Assembly: GCF_003732665.1 (NCBI RefSeq) | Contig: NZ_MOBP01000002.1 | Span: 177,519 to 241,518, forward strand | Direction of reading: 5' to 3' | DNA: 64,000 nucleotides | Source: Pseudomonas frederiksbergensis | GTDB taxonomy: Bacteria > Pseudomonadota > Gammaproteobacteria > Pseudomonadales > Pseudomonadaceae | In this document: piece after piece, positions 1 through 7,430 of the stretch | Layout: the number at the start of each line of letters is the position of its first letter | How positions within the stretch are numbered: the stretch's first letter is position 1 | Translations under genes and position numbers: made by a program | Notes under the pieces: model-generated | Seen by the model: the letters and a program-made list of their open reading frames with translations, nothing else | What the model was told of the DNA's origin: nothing | Database searches by the model: none

Positions 1-474
1 GGTGTAGAAATCGTCGGAGAACGATTTCGGCTCCAGTTGCGCGCGGCTGATGCGCTGTTTCGGGTCCCAGCCGTCCTTGGTAATGAACCAGCTATAGCCA
101 CGGGTGACGTGGGGGGCGGTGTATTTCCAGGTGACCTTGAAGGTCTGGCCCGGGTCGACGTTCAACAGCGGCCAGGCGAATGGACGGCCAAGTTTTCGGC
201 TCAACTCTTCGTTGGTGAAGTTGACGCAATCACGCTGATCGACTTTGCCACCACTGAGGATATGGCCGTCGGCGGGAGGGGTAACGCTGTCGCTGTCGGT
301 TTGATATGGGGCCTGGAACGGGCCGGCGGTCAGCGCAGGGAAGTTCTTGCCGCCCTCCATTTCGTTGACCTGCCAATCACCCAGCAGCCCCAGTTCGATG
401 GCGACTGCGCCACGGCTGGAAGGGGACGTGACACGACCGTGTCGCAGTTGAGCCTGAGTCTCTGGTTTGTTCAT
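1..474 (-). CDS. AA10-type lytic polysaccharide monooxygenase (chitin-binding), 3' part outside the window
   Basis: The first 158 residues are visible; the gene runs off the left edge. The sequence resembles AA10 copper LPMOs, which cleave chitin oxidatively with a histidine brace made of the mature N-terminal His and a second His. Candidates seen here are H12 (in LRHGRV, followed by SPSSRG) and H122 (in TAPHVTRGYSW). Oddly, only 11 polar residues (MNKPETQAQLR) precede H12, and the frame upstream allows just one more start (GTG at 483) before a stop, so there is no Sec or Tat signal. A ribosome site GGAG lies about 10 bases before the ATG. Family assignment is good; substrate and export route are unknown. 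Confidence 0.8.
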   Translation of the reverse strand, partial: MNKPETQAQLRHGRVTSPSSRGAVAIELGLLGDWQVNEMEGGKNFPALTAGPFQAPYQTDSDSVTPPADGHILSGGKVDQRDCVNFTNEELSRKLGRPFAWPLLNVDPGQTFKVTWKYTAPHVTRGYSWFITKDGWDPKQRISRAQLEPKSFSDDFYT

Positions 475-503
475 TTTTTTCACTCCATTGATTTAAGAAC
501 TCT

Positions 504-519
504 CCTTCGAGGAGAGGCC
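504..519. other. Short hairpin in the LPMO leader
   Basis: CTCTCC and GGAGAG flank a TTCGA loop about 30-45 bases upstream of the LPMO start codon. There is no T-run, so it is not a convincing terminator. It could fold in the 5' leader of the LPMO transcript. Confidence 0.35.
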
Positions 520-601
520 TTCAACCTAACGGAGCTGCTTTTTTTGTCCACCGACCCCTTTATCGCGTCTGGCGGTGTCGACTTGGCGAATCGCCAGCAA
601 A

Positions 602-621
602 TACTGGATGGATAAACAGTA
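602..621. promoter_or_regulatory. Candidate LexA (SOS) box
   Basis: The 20-mer TACTGGATGGATAAACAGTA matches the extended LexA consensus TACTGT-N8-ACAGTA at 11 of 12 fixed positions. It lies 128 bases upstream of the leftward LPMO gene and beyond the 3' end of the hemerythrin gene, so the LPMO is the only nearby gene it could control as an upstream operator. This is a motif match only. Confidence 0.4.
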
Positions 622-694
622 TCTGGAGCCAAGTCCTACGCCTCCTGTAGCAGAAGGCCTACACCGCGAGGCAGCAATCGGAACCATTCTCAGC

Positions 695-1132
695 TCAGGG
701 AAGCTGCGCTTTGTATTCCTTTTCGTACTGGCCGGCGAGGAATTCTTTCTGCTTGTCATTGAGCAATTTGCCGGCCATCTGGAAGAACTTCTGCTCTTCT
801 TCCTTAAGGTGGTGATGGACCTTCTCGGAGAGCTTTTTCGCCGTCACCAGCCAGGTCGGATCAGACATCTCGGTCTCGTCCAGGGTCTCCATCATTTCGT
901 CCATTTCATGGTGTTCGGAAATGGCATGGCGGCTCAGGTCGACACCGTTGTCGAACTCCATCAGCGGAATGTAGAAATGCCGCTCTTCCGCGGTTTCATG
1001 GGCCTGGAGTTCGGCTTTGAGCTGCTTGTAGGCCTCGACCCGTTCCGGGGTGTCGCCACTGGTCTTGATCAGGGCATCGGCATAACCGCGCTGACGGTCG
1101 TGGCTTTCGCGCAGGGCTTCGAAAATGTTCAT
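695..1132 (-). CDS. Hemerythrin HHE-domain protein
   Basis: A 145-residue, mostly helical protein rich in His and Glu, as expected for a four-helix non-haem di-iron hemerythrin domain. Likely metal ligands lie in ESHDRQ, HETAEERHF, HAISEHHEMDE and KVHHHLKEEEQKF. Bacterial members bind oxygen or sense oxygen or iron; this one has no attached signalling domain, signal peptide or membrane segment, so a small cytoplasmic oxygen or iron-handling protein is most likely. ATG at 1132 is preceded by a good GAGGAG site. It probably forms its own unit. Family call is strong; physiological role is not known. Confidence 0.85.
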   Translation of the reverse strand: MNIFEALRESHDRQRGYADALIKTSGDTPERVEAYKQLKAELQAHETAEERHFYIPLMEFDNGVDLSRHAISEHHEMDEMMETLDETEMSDPTWLVTAKKLSEKVHHHLKEEEQKFFQMAGKLLNDKQKEFLAGQYEKEYKAQLP

Positions 1133-1276
1133 GGGCTCTCCTCATGGCCGCGTTCTGGAAATGACGCTCTAGAGGCTAGACATCTGCGCGCTGGCGGCGG
1201 TTCCACCGGCGTTCGGGGATGGAACAATGGCGGCGGGCCAGATAGTCTGCGGGGTCACCGCCATAAGGACGTAGCC

Positions 1277-1708
1277 ATGACCTTGCATATTGAACGCTCG
1301 CTGGACCCCACCCACGAAGAACGCGAGGCCATCCTCGCACCGCTACGCGTCTACAACGCGGCGCATGCGGGGCCTGCCAAGCCGGAGCCGGTTGCCTTGC
1401 TGGTGCGCGACGACCACGGCGAGATTCTCGGCGGGTTGTATGGCCGGGTGTTAGATCAGTGGCTGTTTATCGAATTGCTATCGGTGCCGGAACAGGCCCG
1501 GGGCCAGGGCATGGGTTCCCGGCTGATGGCGATGGTCGAGGAGTTGGCGCGAGAGAAGGAATGCGTGGGGATCTGGCTCGACACCTTCAGTTTCCAGGCG
1601 CCGGCGTTTTACACGAAGCTGGGATACAGCGAGTTCGGTCACATCGCTGACTACCCGCCTGGGCATAAGCGCCACTTCTTCCAGAAGCGCCTGATCAATC
1701 TCGAATAA
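1277..1708 (+). CDS. GNAT-family N-acetyltransferase
   Basis: 143 residues. The acetyl-CoA loop is visible as EQARGQGMGSRLM near residues 77-89, followed by the typical C-terminal FYTKLGYSEFG motif (FYxxxGF type). The acceptor is not predictable; GNATs of this size modify small amines, antibiotics or protein N-termini. ATG at 1277 is chosen because AAGGA stands 8 bases upstream; the frame is open much further 5' but there it overlaps the hemerythrin gene antisense. A REPIN follows the stop. Confidence 0.85.
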   Translation: MTLHIERSLDPTHEEREAILAPLRVYNAAHAGPAKPEPVALLVRDDHGEILGGLYGRVLDQWLFIELLSVPEQARGQGMGSRLMAMVEELAREKECVGIWLDTFSFQAPAFYTKLGYSEFGHIADYPPGHKRHFFQKRLINLE

Positions 1709-1716
1709 ATCCCCCC

Positions 1717-1806
1717 TGTGGGAGCGGGCTTGCTCGCGAAAGCGGTGGATCAGCCAACATCAATGTTGAATGAAAAGCCGCCTTCGCGAGCAAGCCCGCT
1801 CCCACA
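1717..1806. repeat. REPIN (two inverted REP units)
   Basis: TGTGGGAGCGGGCTTGCTCG and its inverted copy flank a variable centre of about 40 bases. This is the extragenic palindrome typical of fluorescent pseudomonads, placed between two convergent genes, where it may act as a transcript end or stabiliser. Confidence 0.92.
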
Positions 1807-1826
1807 AGGGTCGGTGGTGTTCTTGC

Positions 1827-2177
1827 TTACAAACAAGTCGCCAACGCCGCCAACCGGCGTTTGGTCACGAAATCATCGTGCTGCGAGTAGAAATCCAGCT
1901 GCGTACCGGACGCGTCGCTGCTCAAGTCCACGAACACTTCTGCCGACCGGGTGTACACCGTCGAACCGCCCTTCTTGCCCGGTTGCAGGTAAGCCCCGGC
2001 ATCCACGCCGAACACCGCTTCGTCCTGCCAGGCGAATTGCACGCACTGGGCGACGACTTTTTCCGGTTTGTTCGAGGTCAAGGTCTTGGTCGGGGTCTTG
2101 GTGCGGGAGTCGTCCATTACCGAGCCCGCGCAGCCCGCCAGCAGGGTTGCGGCCAGCGCCACCATCAAAATTCGCAT
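1827..2177 (-). CDS. Small lipoprotein of unknown function
   Basis: 116 residues. The start has a lipoprotein signal: hydrophobic residues 3-13 and a lipobox LAGC with the lipidated Cys at position 16. The residue after Cys is Ala, not Asp, so sorting to the outer membrane is expected. The mature part is soluble, about 100 residues, with a second and third Cys (QCVQFAW and the C-terminal TCL) that could form a disulphide. I do not recognise a named family. ATG at 2177 overlaps no other gene. It is transcribed alone, toward the REPIN. Confidence 0.7.
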   Translation of the reverse strand: MRILMVALAATLLAGCAGSVMDDSRTKTPTKTLTSNKPEKVVAQCVQFAWQDEAVFGVDAGAYLQPGKKGGSTVYTRSAEVFVDLSSDASGTQLDFYSQHDDFVTKRRLAALATCL

Positions 2178-2326
2178 TGTGTTCGCTCATCGAGAAAAAG
2201 CGGACTGTATCACCGTGGCGCGGCCTATCGTTCTGCTTTACTTCATTTATAGCGCGACACCGCGTGACGATTCGCGCACCCTGTCGCGCAATTAACAGCG
2301 CATCACCTCTTTTTCTGGAAAGCCAC

Positions 2327-2572
2327 ATGACACCTAACGCCGAATTCTACAAACCCACCGCCGAATACGCCGACAAGCTAATCAGCCAGATCGGCCAGAC
2401 CCCGTCCTGGATTGCCAAGCGCATTGGCGTCACCGACAAGCGGATTCGCTACATCCTCGACGGCGAACGCACCGTCAAAGGCGAAACCACGCCGATCCAG
2501 ATGACCTACCCCGAGCAGTTCGCCCTCGAATGCCTGGCCGCCGCAGCCAAGGCCAAGAAGCAGTCTTCGTAA
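2327..2572 (+). CDS. Small conserved protein with a possible helix-turn-helix
   Basis: 81 residues. The segment around residues 22-48 (QIGQTPSWIAKRIGVTDKRI) looks like a short helix-turn-helix of the Cro/XRE type, suggesting DNA binding, and the tail is Lys/Ala-rich. ATG at 2327 is the sensible start; the long upstream extension of the frame runs through a lipoprotein gene and a REPIN on the other strand. A second small gene follows 21 bases later, so the two may be co-transcribed. No specific function can be given. Confidence 0.6.
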   Translation: MTPNAEFYKPTAEYADKLISQIGQTPSWIAKRIGVTDKRIRYILDGERTVKGETTPIQMTYPEQFALECLAAAAKAKKQSS

Positions 2573-2593
2573 CCCGGCCTTCAAGGAGCGACC

Positions 2594-2923
2594 ATGGCAG
2601 CCACCGAACAGCAACACGAACAGGCCCTGAAGAAGTTTCTCGATGAGCACCCGGAGTTGCGCCACGACCTCGACAATCTCAATCCGCTGCTGGCCCAGGC
2701 CAAGGGCGAAACCGCCGCGCAGTATCGCGACGAGCGCCTGCACGAAGCCTTCGAAGCCGAGGCCGAGCGCCTGGGGTTGTTTGCCTGGGAGCTGACGCTG
2801 CAACTGACCGCGCCCACCGCCGAGGACTACCAGGCCCAGCGCATGGAAGTGCACAAGGAAGTCGCTGAAATGGCCGGCATGGACTGGCTGGAGTATTGCG
2901 AGTTATATGGATTGAGCAAGTGA
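2594..2923 (+). CDS. Small acidic protein, probably DUF6388 family
   Basis: 109 residues, acidic, helical and Ala/Glu-rich, with no signal peptide or membrane segment. It resembles a protein widely present in fluorescent pseudomonads that I recall as DUF6388; no function is known to me. AGGAGCGACC just before the ATG gives a clear ribosome site. It follows the small HTH-like gene by 21 bases and precedes a membrane-protein gene by 35 bases, so a three-gene unit is possible. Confidence 0.65.
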   Translation: MAATEQQHEQALKKFLDEHPELRHDLDNLNPLLAQAKGETAAQYRDERLHEAFEAEAERLGLFAWELTLQLTAPTAEDYQAQRMEVHKEVAEMAGMDWLEYCELYGLSK

Positions 2924-2958
2924 CCACCATGGTCACTGCCTGAGGACGATTTACGCCG

Positions 2959-3663
2959 ATGCTGCCATCCGCCTCGACTCACCGGGCCAGCCCTGGCCAC
3001 CTGCATATCCAGAAATGGCGCGGGCGCATCGGCATGACGCTGGTCGCCACACTTTCGGTGCTCGCCGGCATGACCGATGCCATCGGCTTCATGGCCAGCG
3101 GCGATTTCGTGTCGTTCATGAGCGGCAACACTACCCGGCTCGCCGTGGCTATCAGCGATGGCGACCTGGGGCTGACCCTGCGCCTGTTGATCCTCGTAGC
3201 CACGTTCATCATCGGTAATGCGTTGGGTATTGTGGTCAGCCGACTCGGCGGACGCCGGGCGCTGCCGTTGCTGCTGTGCATCGCCACCCTGCTCTGCGGC
3301 GCCGCGGCGTGGCCCTATGACGAACAACTGCCGGCGCTGCTGGCGGCGATCATTGCCATGGGCATGCTCAATGCCGCCGTGGAAGAAGTGAACGGACTGC
3401 CGGTCGGCCTGACCTACGTCACCGGCGCCCTGTCGCGCTTCGGCCGGGGCCTGGGGCGCTGGATGCTGGGCGAGCGGCGCAATGGCTGGCGGGTGCAACT
3501 GATTCCCTGGACCGGCATGTTCGCCGGCGCGGTACTCGGCGCGGTGCTGGAACATCACCTGGGGCTCAAGGCGTTGTTTGTCAGCGGTTTGCTGGCCGGG
3601 GTGGTGGGATTGCTGTCGCTGAAGATTCCGCGGCGCTGGCAGTTGGGCTACATGCCGCGCTAA
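2959..3663 (+). CDS. DUF1275 (YoaK-like) inner-membrane protein
   Basis: 234 residues with about six hydrophobic helices and a basic C-terminus. The first helix has the family hallmark G-MTDAIGF followed by MSGNTTRLA (residues about 36-60), typical of DUF1275 proteins, whose transport role is unknown. The start at 2959 gives a 25-residue polar N-terminal extension; an internal Met (near base 3034) would remove most of it but has no good ribosome site. The following intergenic region contains a REP. Confidence 0.8.
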   Translation: MLPSASTHRASPGHLHIQKWRGRIGMTLVATLSVLAGMTDAIGFMASGDFVSFMSGNTTRLAVAISDGDLGLTLRLLILVATFIIGNALGIVVSRLGGRRALPLLLCIATLLCGAAAWPYDEQLPALLAAIIAMGMLNAAVEEVNGLPVGLTYVTGALSRFGRGLGRWMLGERRNGWRVQLIPWTGMFAGAVLGAVLEHHLGLKALFVSGLLAGVVGLLSLKIPRRWQLGYMPR

Positions 3664-3674
3664 TCGCCGGGCAC

Positions 3675-3753
3675 CGCTCCCACAGGGATTTGTGGTGGAC
3701 TTCAATGTAATACCTGAAGCAAAACCCCTGTGGGAGCGCGCCTGCTCGCGAAG
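3675..3753. repeat. REP element with a partial inverted partner
   Basis: A full REP unit (3726-3753, GTGGGAGCGCGCCTGCTCGC) faces a shortened partner CGCTCCCACAGGG at 3675-3687. The left unit has lost its inner half, so this is a decayed REPIN between the DUF1275 gene and tusD. Confidence 0.8.
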
Positions 3754-3840
3754 GCAGCGACCCGGTCCGCGAGCAAACGCCCTTCGCCGCTCCGGCGATA
3801 AAGCTTTATCATGGCCGCAGTTTTGCTGATCGAGTCCGTC

Positions 3841-4233
3841 ATGAAGTTCGCCATCGCGCTGTTTTCCGCTGCCCATGCGCCCTCCTCGCGCCGTGCCTTG
3901 CTGTTCGCCCAGGCGGCACTGGCCGGCGGGCATGAGATTGTCCGGCTGTTTTTCTACCAGGATGGCGTCTATAACGCGTCCGCCAGCGTGGTCACGCCCC
4001 AGGACGAACAGGACTTGCCCAAGCAATGGCGCGCGTTTGTCGCCGAGCATCAATTGGACGGCGTAGTCTGCATCGCCGCCGCCCTGCGTCGAGGCGTGTT
4101 GAACGAAGAAGAAGCCAAGCGCTATCAGCGCGAAGCCGTAGCGGTCAGCGCGCCGTGGGAATTATCCGGCCTCGGTCAATTGCATGACGCGGTGCAAGAC
4201 GCCGACCGCCTGATCTGTTTTGGAGGCGCGTGA
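3841..4233 (+). CDS. tusD: Sulfurtransferase TusD
   Basis: 130 residues, DsrE-like fold. TusD is the active subunit of the TusBCD heterohexamer, which takes persulfide sulfur from TusA and passes it to TusE for 2-thiouridine formation at tRNA position 34. The likely acceptor Cys is C77 in DGVVCIAAALRRG. The ATG at 3841 matches the family N-terminus (MKFAIALFS); the frame extends 30 bases further 5' without reason to use it. First gene of tusD-C-B-E-ybiB, whose members nearly all touch or overlap. Confidence 0.95.
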   Translation: MKFAIALFSAAHAPSSRRALLFAQAALAGGHEIVRLFFYQDGVYNASASVVTPQDEQDLPKQWRAFVAEHQLDGVVCIAAALRRGVLNEEEAKRYQREAVAVSAPWELSGLGQLHDAVQDADRLICFGGA

Positions 4234-4234
4234 G

Positions 4235-4597
4235 ATGGCTAAATCCTTGTTGGTGATCAGCCGTCAGGCGCCATGGTCCGGTCCTAGCGCCCGGGAAGCG
4301 CTGGACATCGTGCTGGCTGGCGGCGCATTCGATCTGCCGATCGGCCTGCTGTTTCTCGATGACGGCGTATTGCAGCTCGCTGCCCGTCAGGACGCCAAGG
4401 CCCTGCAACAAAAAGACCTGAGCGCCAACCTGCAAGCGCTGCCGATGTTCGGTGTCGAAGACCTGTTTGTCTGCGCCGACAGTGCCGCCGAACGGGGCCT
4501 GGACCCGAGCGCTCTGGCGCTTGAAGAGGCCCAGGTGCTGGCCGCCGATGAAATCACCGCCCTTATCGACCGTTATGACCAGGTGATCACCCTCTGA
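4235..4597 (+). CDS. tusC: Sulfurtransferase complex subunit TusC
   Basis: 120 residues, DsrF-like. It is a structural partner of TusD and TusB in the sulfur-relay complex and lacks an obvious catalytic Cys in the TusD position. ATG at 4235 lies one base after the tusD stop, and its stop overlaps the tusB start (TGATG). Tight coupling suggests stoichiometric translation of the three subunits. Confidence 0.93.
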   Translation: MAKSLLVISRQAPWSGPSAREALDIVLAGGAFDLPIGLLFLDDGVLQLAARQDAKALQQKDLSANLQALPMFGVEDLFVCADSAAERGLDPSALALEEAQVLAADEITALIDRYDQVITL

Positions 4598-4890
4598 TGT
4601 CGACTTTGCATGTGTTGTCTCACTCCCCCTTCGGCGACGATCGCCTGAGCAGTTGCCTGCGGGTGATCGGCGCTAATGATGCGCTGCTGCTGTCCGGCGA
4701 CGCGGCGTATGCCTTGCAACCCGGCACCGCGCCGTTCAATGCGCTGCACGCCCGCAACCTGAAACTGTTCGTGCTGGCCGAAGATGCCCAGGCCCGCGCA
4801 CTGAATGTTCCGGACTGGGCCGAAGCCATCGATTACCCGGCCTTCGTCGAGTTGTCGATTCACTACGACAAGGTCAACAGTTGGCTATGA
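4597..4890 (+). CDS. tusB: Sulfurtransferase complex subunit TusB
   Basis: 97 residues, DsrH-like, completing the TusBCD complex. Residues MSTLHVLSHSPF match the family start. Start and stop both overlap the neighbouring genes (TGATG with tusC, ATGA with tusE). Product works in the cytoplasm as part of the tRNA 2-thiolation relay that ends with MnmA, encoded at 26374-27519 here. Confidence 0.93.
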   Translation: MSTLHVLSHSPFGDDRLSSCLRVIGANDALLLSGDAAYALQPGTAPFNALHARNLKLFVLAEDAQARALNVPDWAEAIDYPAFVELSIHYDKVNSWL

Positions 4891-5222
4891 ATTCCCTGAC
4901 GGTCGGCGCCCGCGCCATCGAGCTGGACAAGGACGGTTTCCTGGTCGAACTGAGCGACTGGTCGTTTGAGGTCGCCAGTGCTTTGGCCGCTGCCGAAGAC
5001 ATCGAGTTGAGCCCCGAACACTGGGAAATCCTCGAGCTGCTGCGCAGTTTCTACGACGAATTCCAGCTGTCTCCGGCGACGCGCCCGCTGATCAAATACA
5101 CCGCGTTGAAGCTCGGTCCGGAAAAAGGCAACAGCCTGCACCTGAACCGACTGTTCAAAGGCACCCCTGCCAAACTCGCCGCGAAACTGGCGGGCCTGCC
5201 CAAACCGACGAATTGCTTATGA
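4887..5222 (+). CDS. tusE: Sulfur carrier TusE (DsrC family)
   Basis: 111 residues. The C-terminus ends in PTNCL, placing the conserved sulfur-carrying Cys at the penultimate position (C110), as in E. coli TusE. It receives persulfide from TusD and hands it to MnmA. ATG at 4887 overlaps the tusB stop by four bases; a TTG two codons upstream is less likely. Stop overlaps the ybiB start. Confidence 0.94.
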   Translation: MNSLTVGARAIELDKDGFLVELSDWSFEVASALAAAEDIELSPEHWEILELLRSFYDEFQLSPATRPLIKYTALKLGPEKGNSLHLNRLFKGTPAKLAAKLAGLPKPTNCL

Positions 5223-6220
5223 CCAACTTCCCAGCGCTGACCCTCGAAACCCCCGCCGAGCACCCGTTCGCCCAGTTCGTGCGAATCCTCGGCAAAGGCA
5301 AGCGCGGCGCCCGCGACCTGACTCGCGAGGAAGCCCGGCAAGCCATGGGTTTCGTGCTCGACGATAAAGTCGAGGACACTCAGCTCGGCGCGTTCCTGAT
5401 GCTGTTGCGGCACAAGGAAGAAAGCGCCGAGGAGATGGCCGGGTTTACCGAAGCCTTGCGTGAGCGCTTGCAGGCGCCGGCATTGAAGGTCGATCTGGAC
5501 TGGCCGACCTATGCCGGCAAGAAGCGTCACTTGCCGTGGTATCTGCTGGCGGCCAAGTGCCTGGCGCAGAACGGCGTGCGGATCTTTATGCATGGCGGCG
5601 GCGCGCACACGGCCGGTCGCTTGTACAGCGAGCAACTGTTGGAAGGCTTGAAGATCCCATTGTGCCGCGACTGGCAACAGGTCGGCGCAGCCCTGGATCA
5701 CGGTGGCCTGGCGTTCATGCCACTGGTGGATTGGGCGCCGCAATTGCAGCGCATGATCGACCTGCGCAACACCCTGGGCCTGCGTTCACCGATCCATTCC
5801 CTGGCGCGGATTCTCAATCCGCTGGGCGCTCGCTGCGGGCTGCAAAGCATTTTCCATCCGGGCTACCAGGCTGTACACCGCGACGCCAGCGGCTTGCTCG
5901 GCGACACCGCGATTGTGGTCAAGGGCGATGGTGGCGAAATCGAGATCAACCCGGACGCCGACAGTCACTTGTACGGCACCACTGGCGGCGCAAGCTGGGA
6001 TGAGGAATGGCCGCAACTGTCGACGCAACGCCACGTCAAACCGGCGTCCCTCGACCCTGAGCATCTGAAAGCCGTGTGGCGCGGGGATGTGGTCGACAGC
6101 TATCCGCAAATGGCCCTGATTTCCACCATGGCCCTGGCCCTGCGTGGCCTCGGCCAGACCCGCGAGCAAGCCTTCGAAACCGCCCAGCAGTATTGGGATG
6201 CGCGGGATAGATCGATTTAA
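5219..6220 (+). CDS. ybiB: TrpD2/YbiB-type nucleic-acid-binding protein (glycosyltransferase-family fold)
   Basis: 333 residues with the fold of anthranilate phosphoribosyltransferase: an N-terminal helical domain (LTREEARQAMGFVLDD, LGAFLMLLRHKEES) and a C-terminal alpha/beta domain (HGGG near residue 125, GGEIEINPD near 240). YbiB/TrpD2 proteins are not tryptophan enzymes; E. coli YbiB is known to bind nucleic acid. ATG at 5219 overlaps the tusE stop by four bases, tying it to the tRNA-thiolation genes, which suggests a tRNA-related job. That link is inference. Confidence 0.85.
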   Translation: MTNFPALTLETPAEHPFAQFVRILGKGKRGARDLTREEARQAMGFVLDDKVEDTQLGAFLMLLRHKEESAEEMAGFTEALRERLQAPALKVDLDWPTYAGKKRHLPWYLLAAKCLAQNGVRIFMHGGGAHTAGRLYSEQLLEGLKIPLCRDWQQVGAALDHGGLAFMPLVDWAPQLQRMIDLRNTLGLRSPIHSLARILNPLGARCGLQSIFHPGYQAVHRDASGLLGDTAIVVKGDGGEIEINPDADSHLYGTTGGASWDEEWPQLSTQRHVKPASLDPEHLKAVWRGDVVDSYPQMALISTMALALRGLGQTREQAFETAQQYWDARDRSI

Positions 6221-6309
6221 CCGATCATAACTGCCCAACCTTTGCGCTATTTAATCGAACCTATGCGCATAGACTCCTCTCCAACGCTTATTGGTTGAGG
6301 AGTCTTGAA

Positions 6310-7311
6310 ATGGGTTTGTTAGTTGAAGGCCGCTGGCACGACCAGTGGTACGAAAGCAGCAAGGACGGCGCGTTCCAGCGCGAACAGGCGCAACGCCGCA
6401 ACTGGGTCACCACTGACGGCCAGCCGGGCCCGAGCGGTGTCGGTGGCTTTGCCGCCGAGGCCGGGCGCTATCACCTCTACGTGTCCCTCGCCTGCCCTTG
6501 GGCGCACCGCACGCTGATCCTGCGCAAACTCAAAGGTCTTGAATCCCAGATCGATGTGTCGGTGGTCAGTTGGTTGATGCTGGAAAACGGCTGGACCTTC
6601 GACCAGAGCCTCGGCTCCACCGGCGACAAGCTCGACCATTTCAACTTCATGCACCAGCGCTATACCGCTGACACTGCCGACTACACCGGTCGTGTCACTG
6701 TGCCGGTGCTGTGGGACAAACAGCAGCAGCGTATCGTCAGCAATGAATCGGCGGAAATCATCCGCATGTTCAACAGCGCGTTTGATGACCTGACGGGCAA
6801 CGATCTGGATTTCTACCCGGCACCGCTGCGCAGCGAAATCGATGCGTTGAACGAACGGATTTATCCGGCGGTGAACAACGGTGTGTACCGCGCCGGGTTT
6901 GCCACGTCGCAAAAGGCCTATGAAGAAGCGTTCGATGATGTGTTTGCCGAGCTGGATCGACTGGAATCGCTGCTAGGCGAGAACCGCTATCTGGTGGGTG
7001 AATACCTGACGGAAGCGGACATTCGGTTGTTCACCACACTGATTCGTTTTGACGCGGTGTATTACGGACACTTCAAGTGCAACCTGCGGCGGATTGCCGA
7101 TTATCCGAATCTGTCGAACTGGCTGCGGGAGTTGTATCAGTGGCCGGGGATTGCCGAGACGGTGGATTTCGAACACATCAAGAATCACTACTACGGCAGC
7201 CACAAGACCATCAACCCGACGGGTATTGTGCCGAAAGGGCCGGCGCAGGATTTCACAGCGGCCCATGATCGGGCGCGGTTGAGTGGGAAAGGGGTTTGGC
7301 GTAGGGCCTGA
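6310..7311 (+). CDS. yqjG: Glutathionyl-hydroquinone reductase (YqjG/ECM4-type GST)
   Basis: 333 residues. The xi-class glutathione transferase signature CPWAHR is present, with the catalytic Cys at residue 62, followed by the C-terminal helical domain. These enzymes reduce glutathionyl-hydroquinones to hydroquinones using glutathione, recycling quinones after oxidative damage. ATG at 6310 is preceded by TGAGGAGT; an upstream TTG in frame would place the ribosome site inside the gene. Single-gene unit, followed by a REPIN. Confidence 0.93.
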   Translation: MGLLVEGRWHDQWYESSKDGAFQREQAQRRNWVTTDGQPGPSGVGGFAAEAGRYHLYVSLACPWAHRTLILRKLKGLESQIDVSVVSWLMLENGWTFDQSLGSTGDKLDHFNFMHQRYTADTADYTGRVTVPVLWDKQQQRIVSNESAEIIRMFNSAFDDLTGNDLDFYPAPLRSEIDALNERIYPAVNNGVYRAGFATSQKAYEEAFDDVFAELDRLESLLGENRYLVGEYLTEADIRLFTTLIRFDAVYYGHFKCNLRRIADYPNLSNWLRELYQWPGIAETVDFEHIKNHYYGSHKTINPTGIVPKGPAQDFTAAHDRARLSGKGVWRRA

Positions 7312-7338
7312 TATATGTGTGCGGGTTTGGAGGGCCTC

Positions 7339-7413
7339 TTCGCGAGCAAGCCCGCTCCCACAGGGGATTTGTGAACGACACAAATCAAATGTGGGAGCGG
7401 GCCTGCTCGCGAA
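7339..7413. repeat. REPIN
   Basis: Two inverted REP units with a short centre that is itself an inverted repeat (ATTTGTG and CACAAAT). It lies between the convergent yqjG and cysG genes. Confidence 0.92.
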
Positions 7414-7430
7414 TGCAGGCGACGCGGTGT

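Noticed and set aside
7369..7383. TTGT-N7-ACAA, a HexR-like site between yqjG and cysG
   Set aside because: It is just the palindromic centre of the REPIN at 7339-7413, and no sugar-catabolism gene adjoins it.
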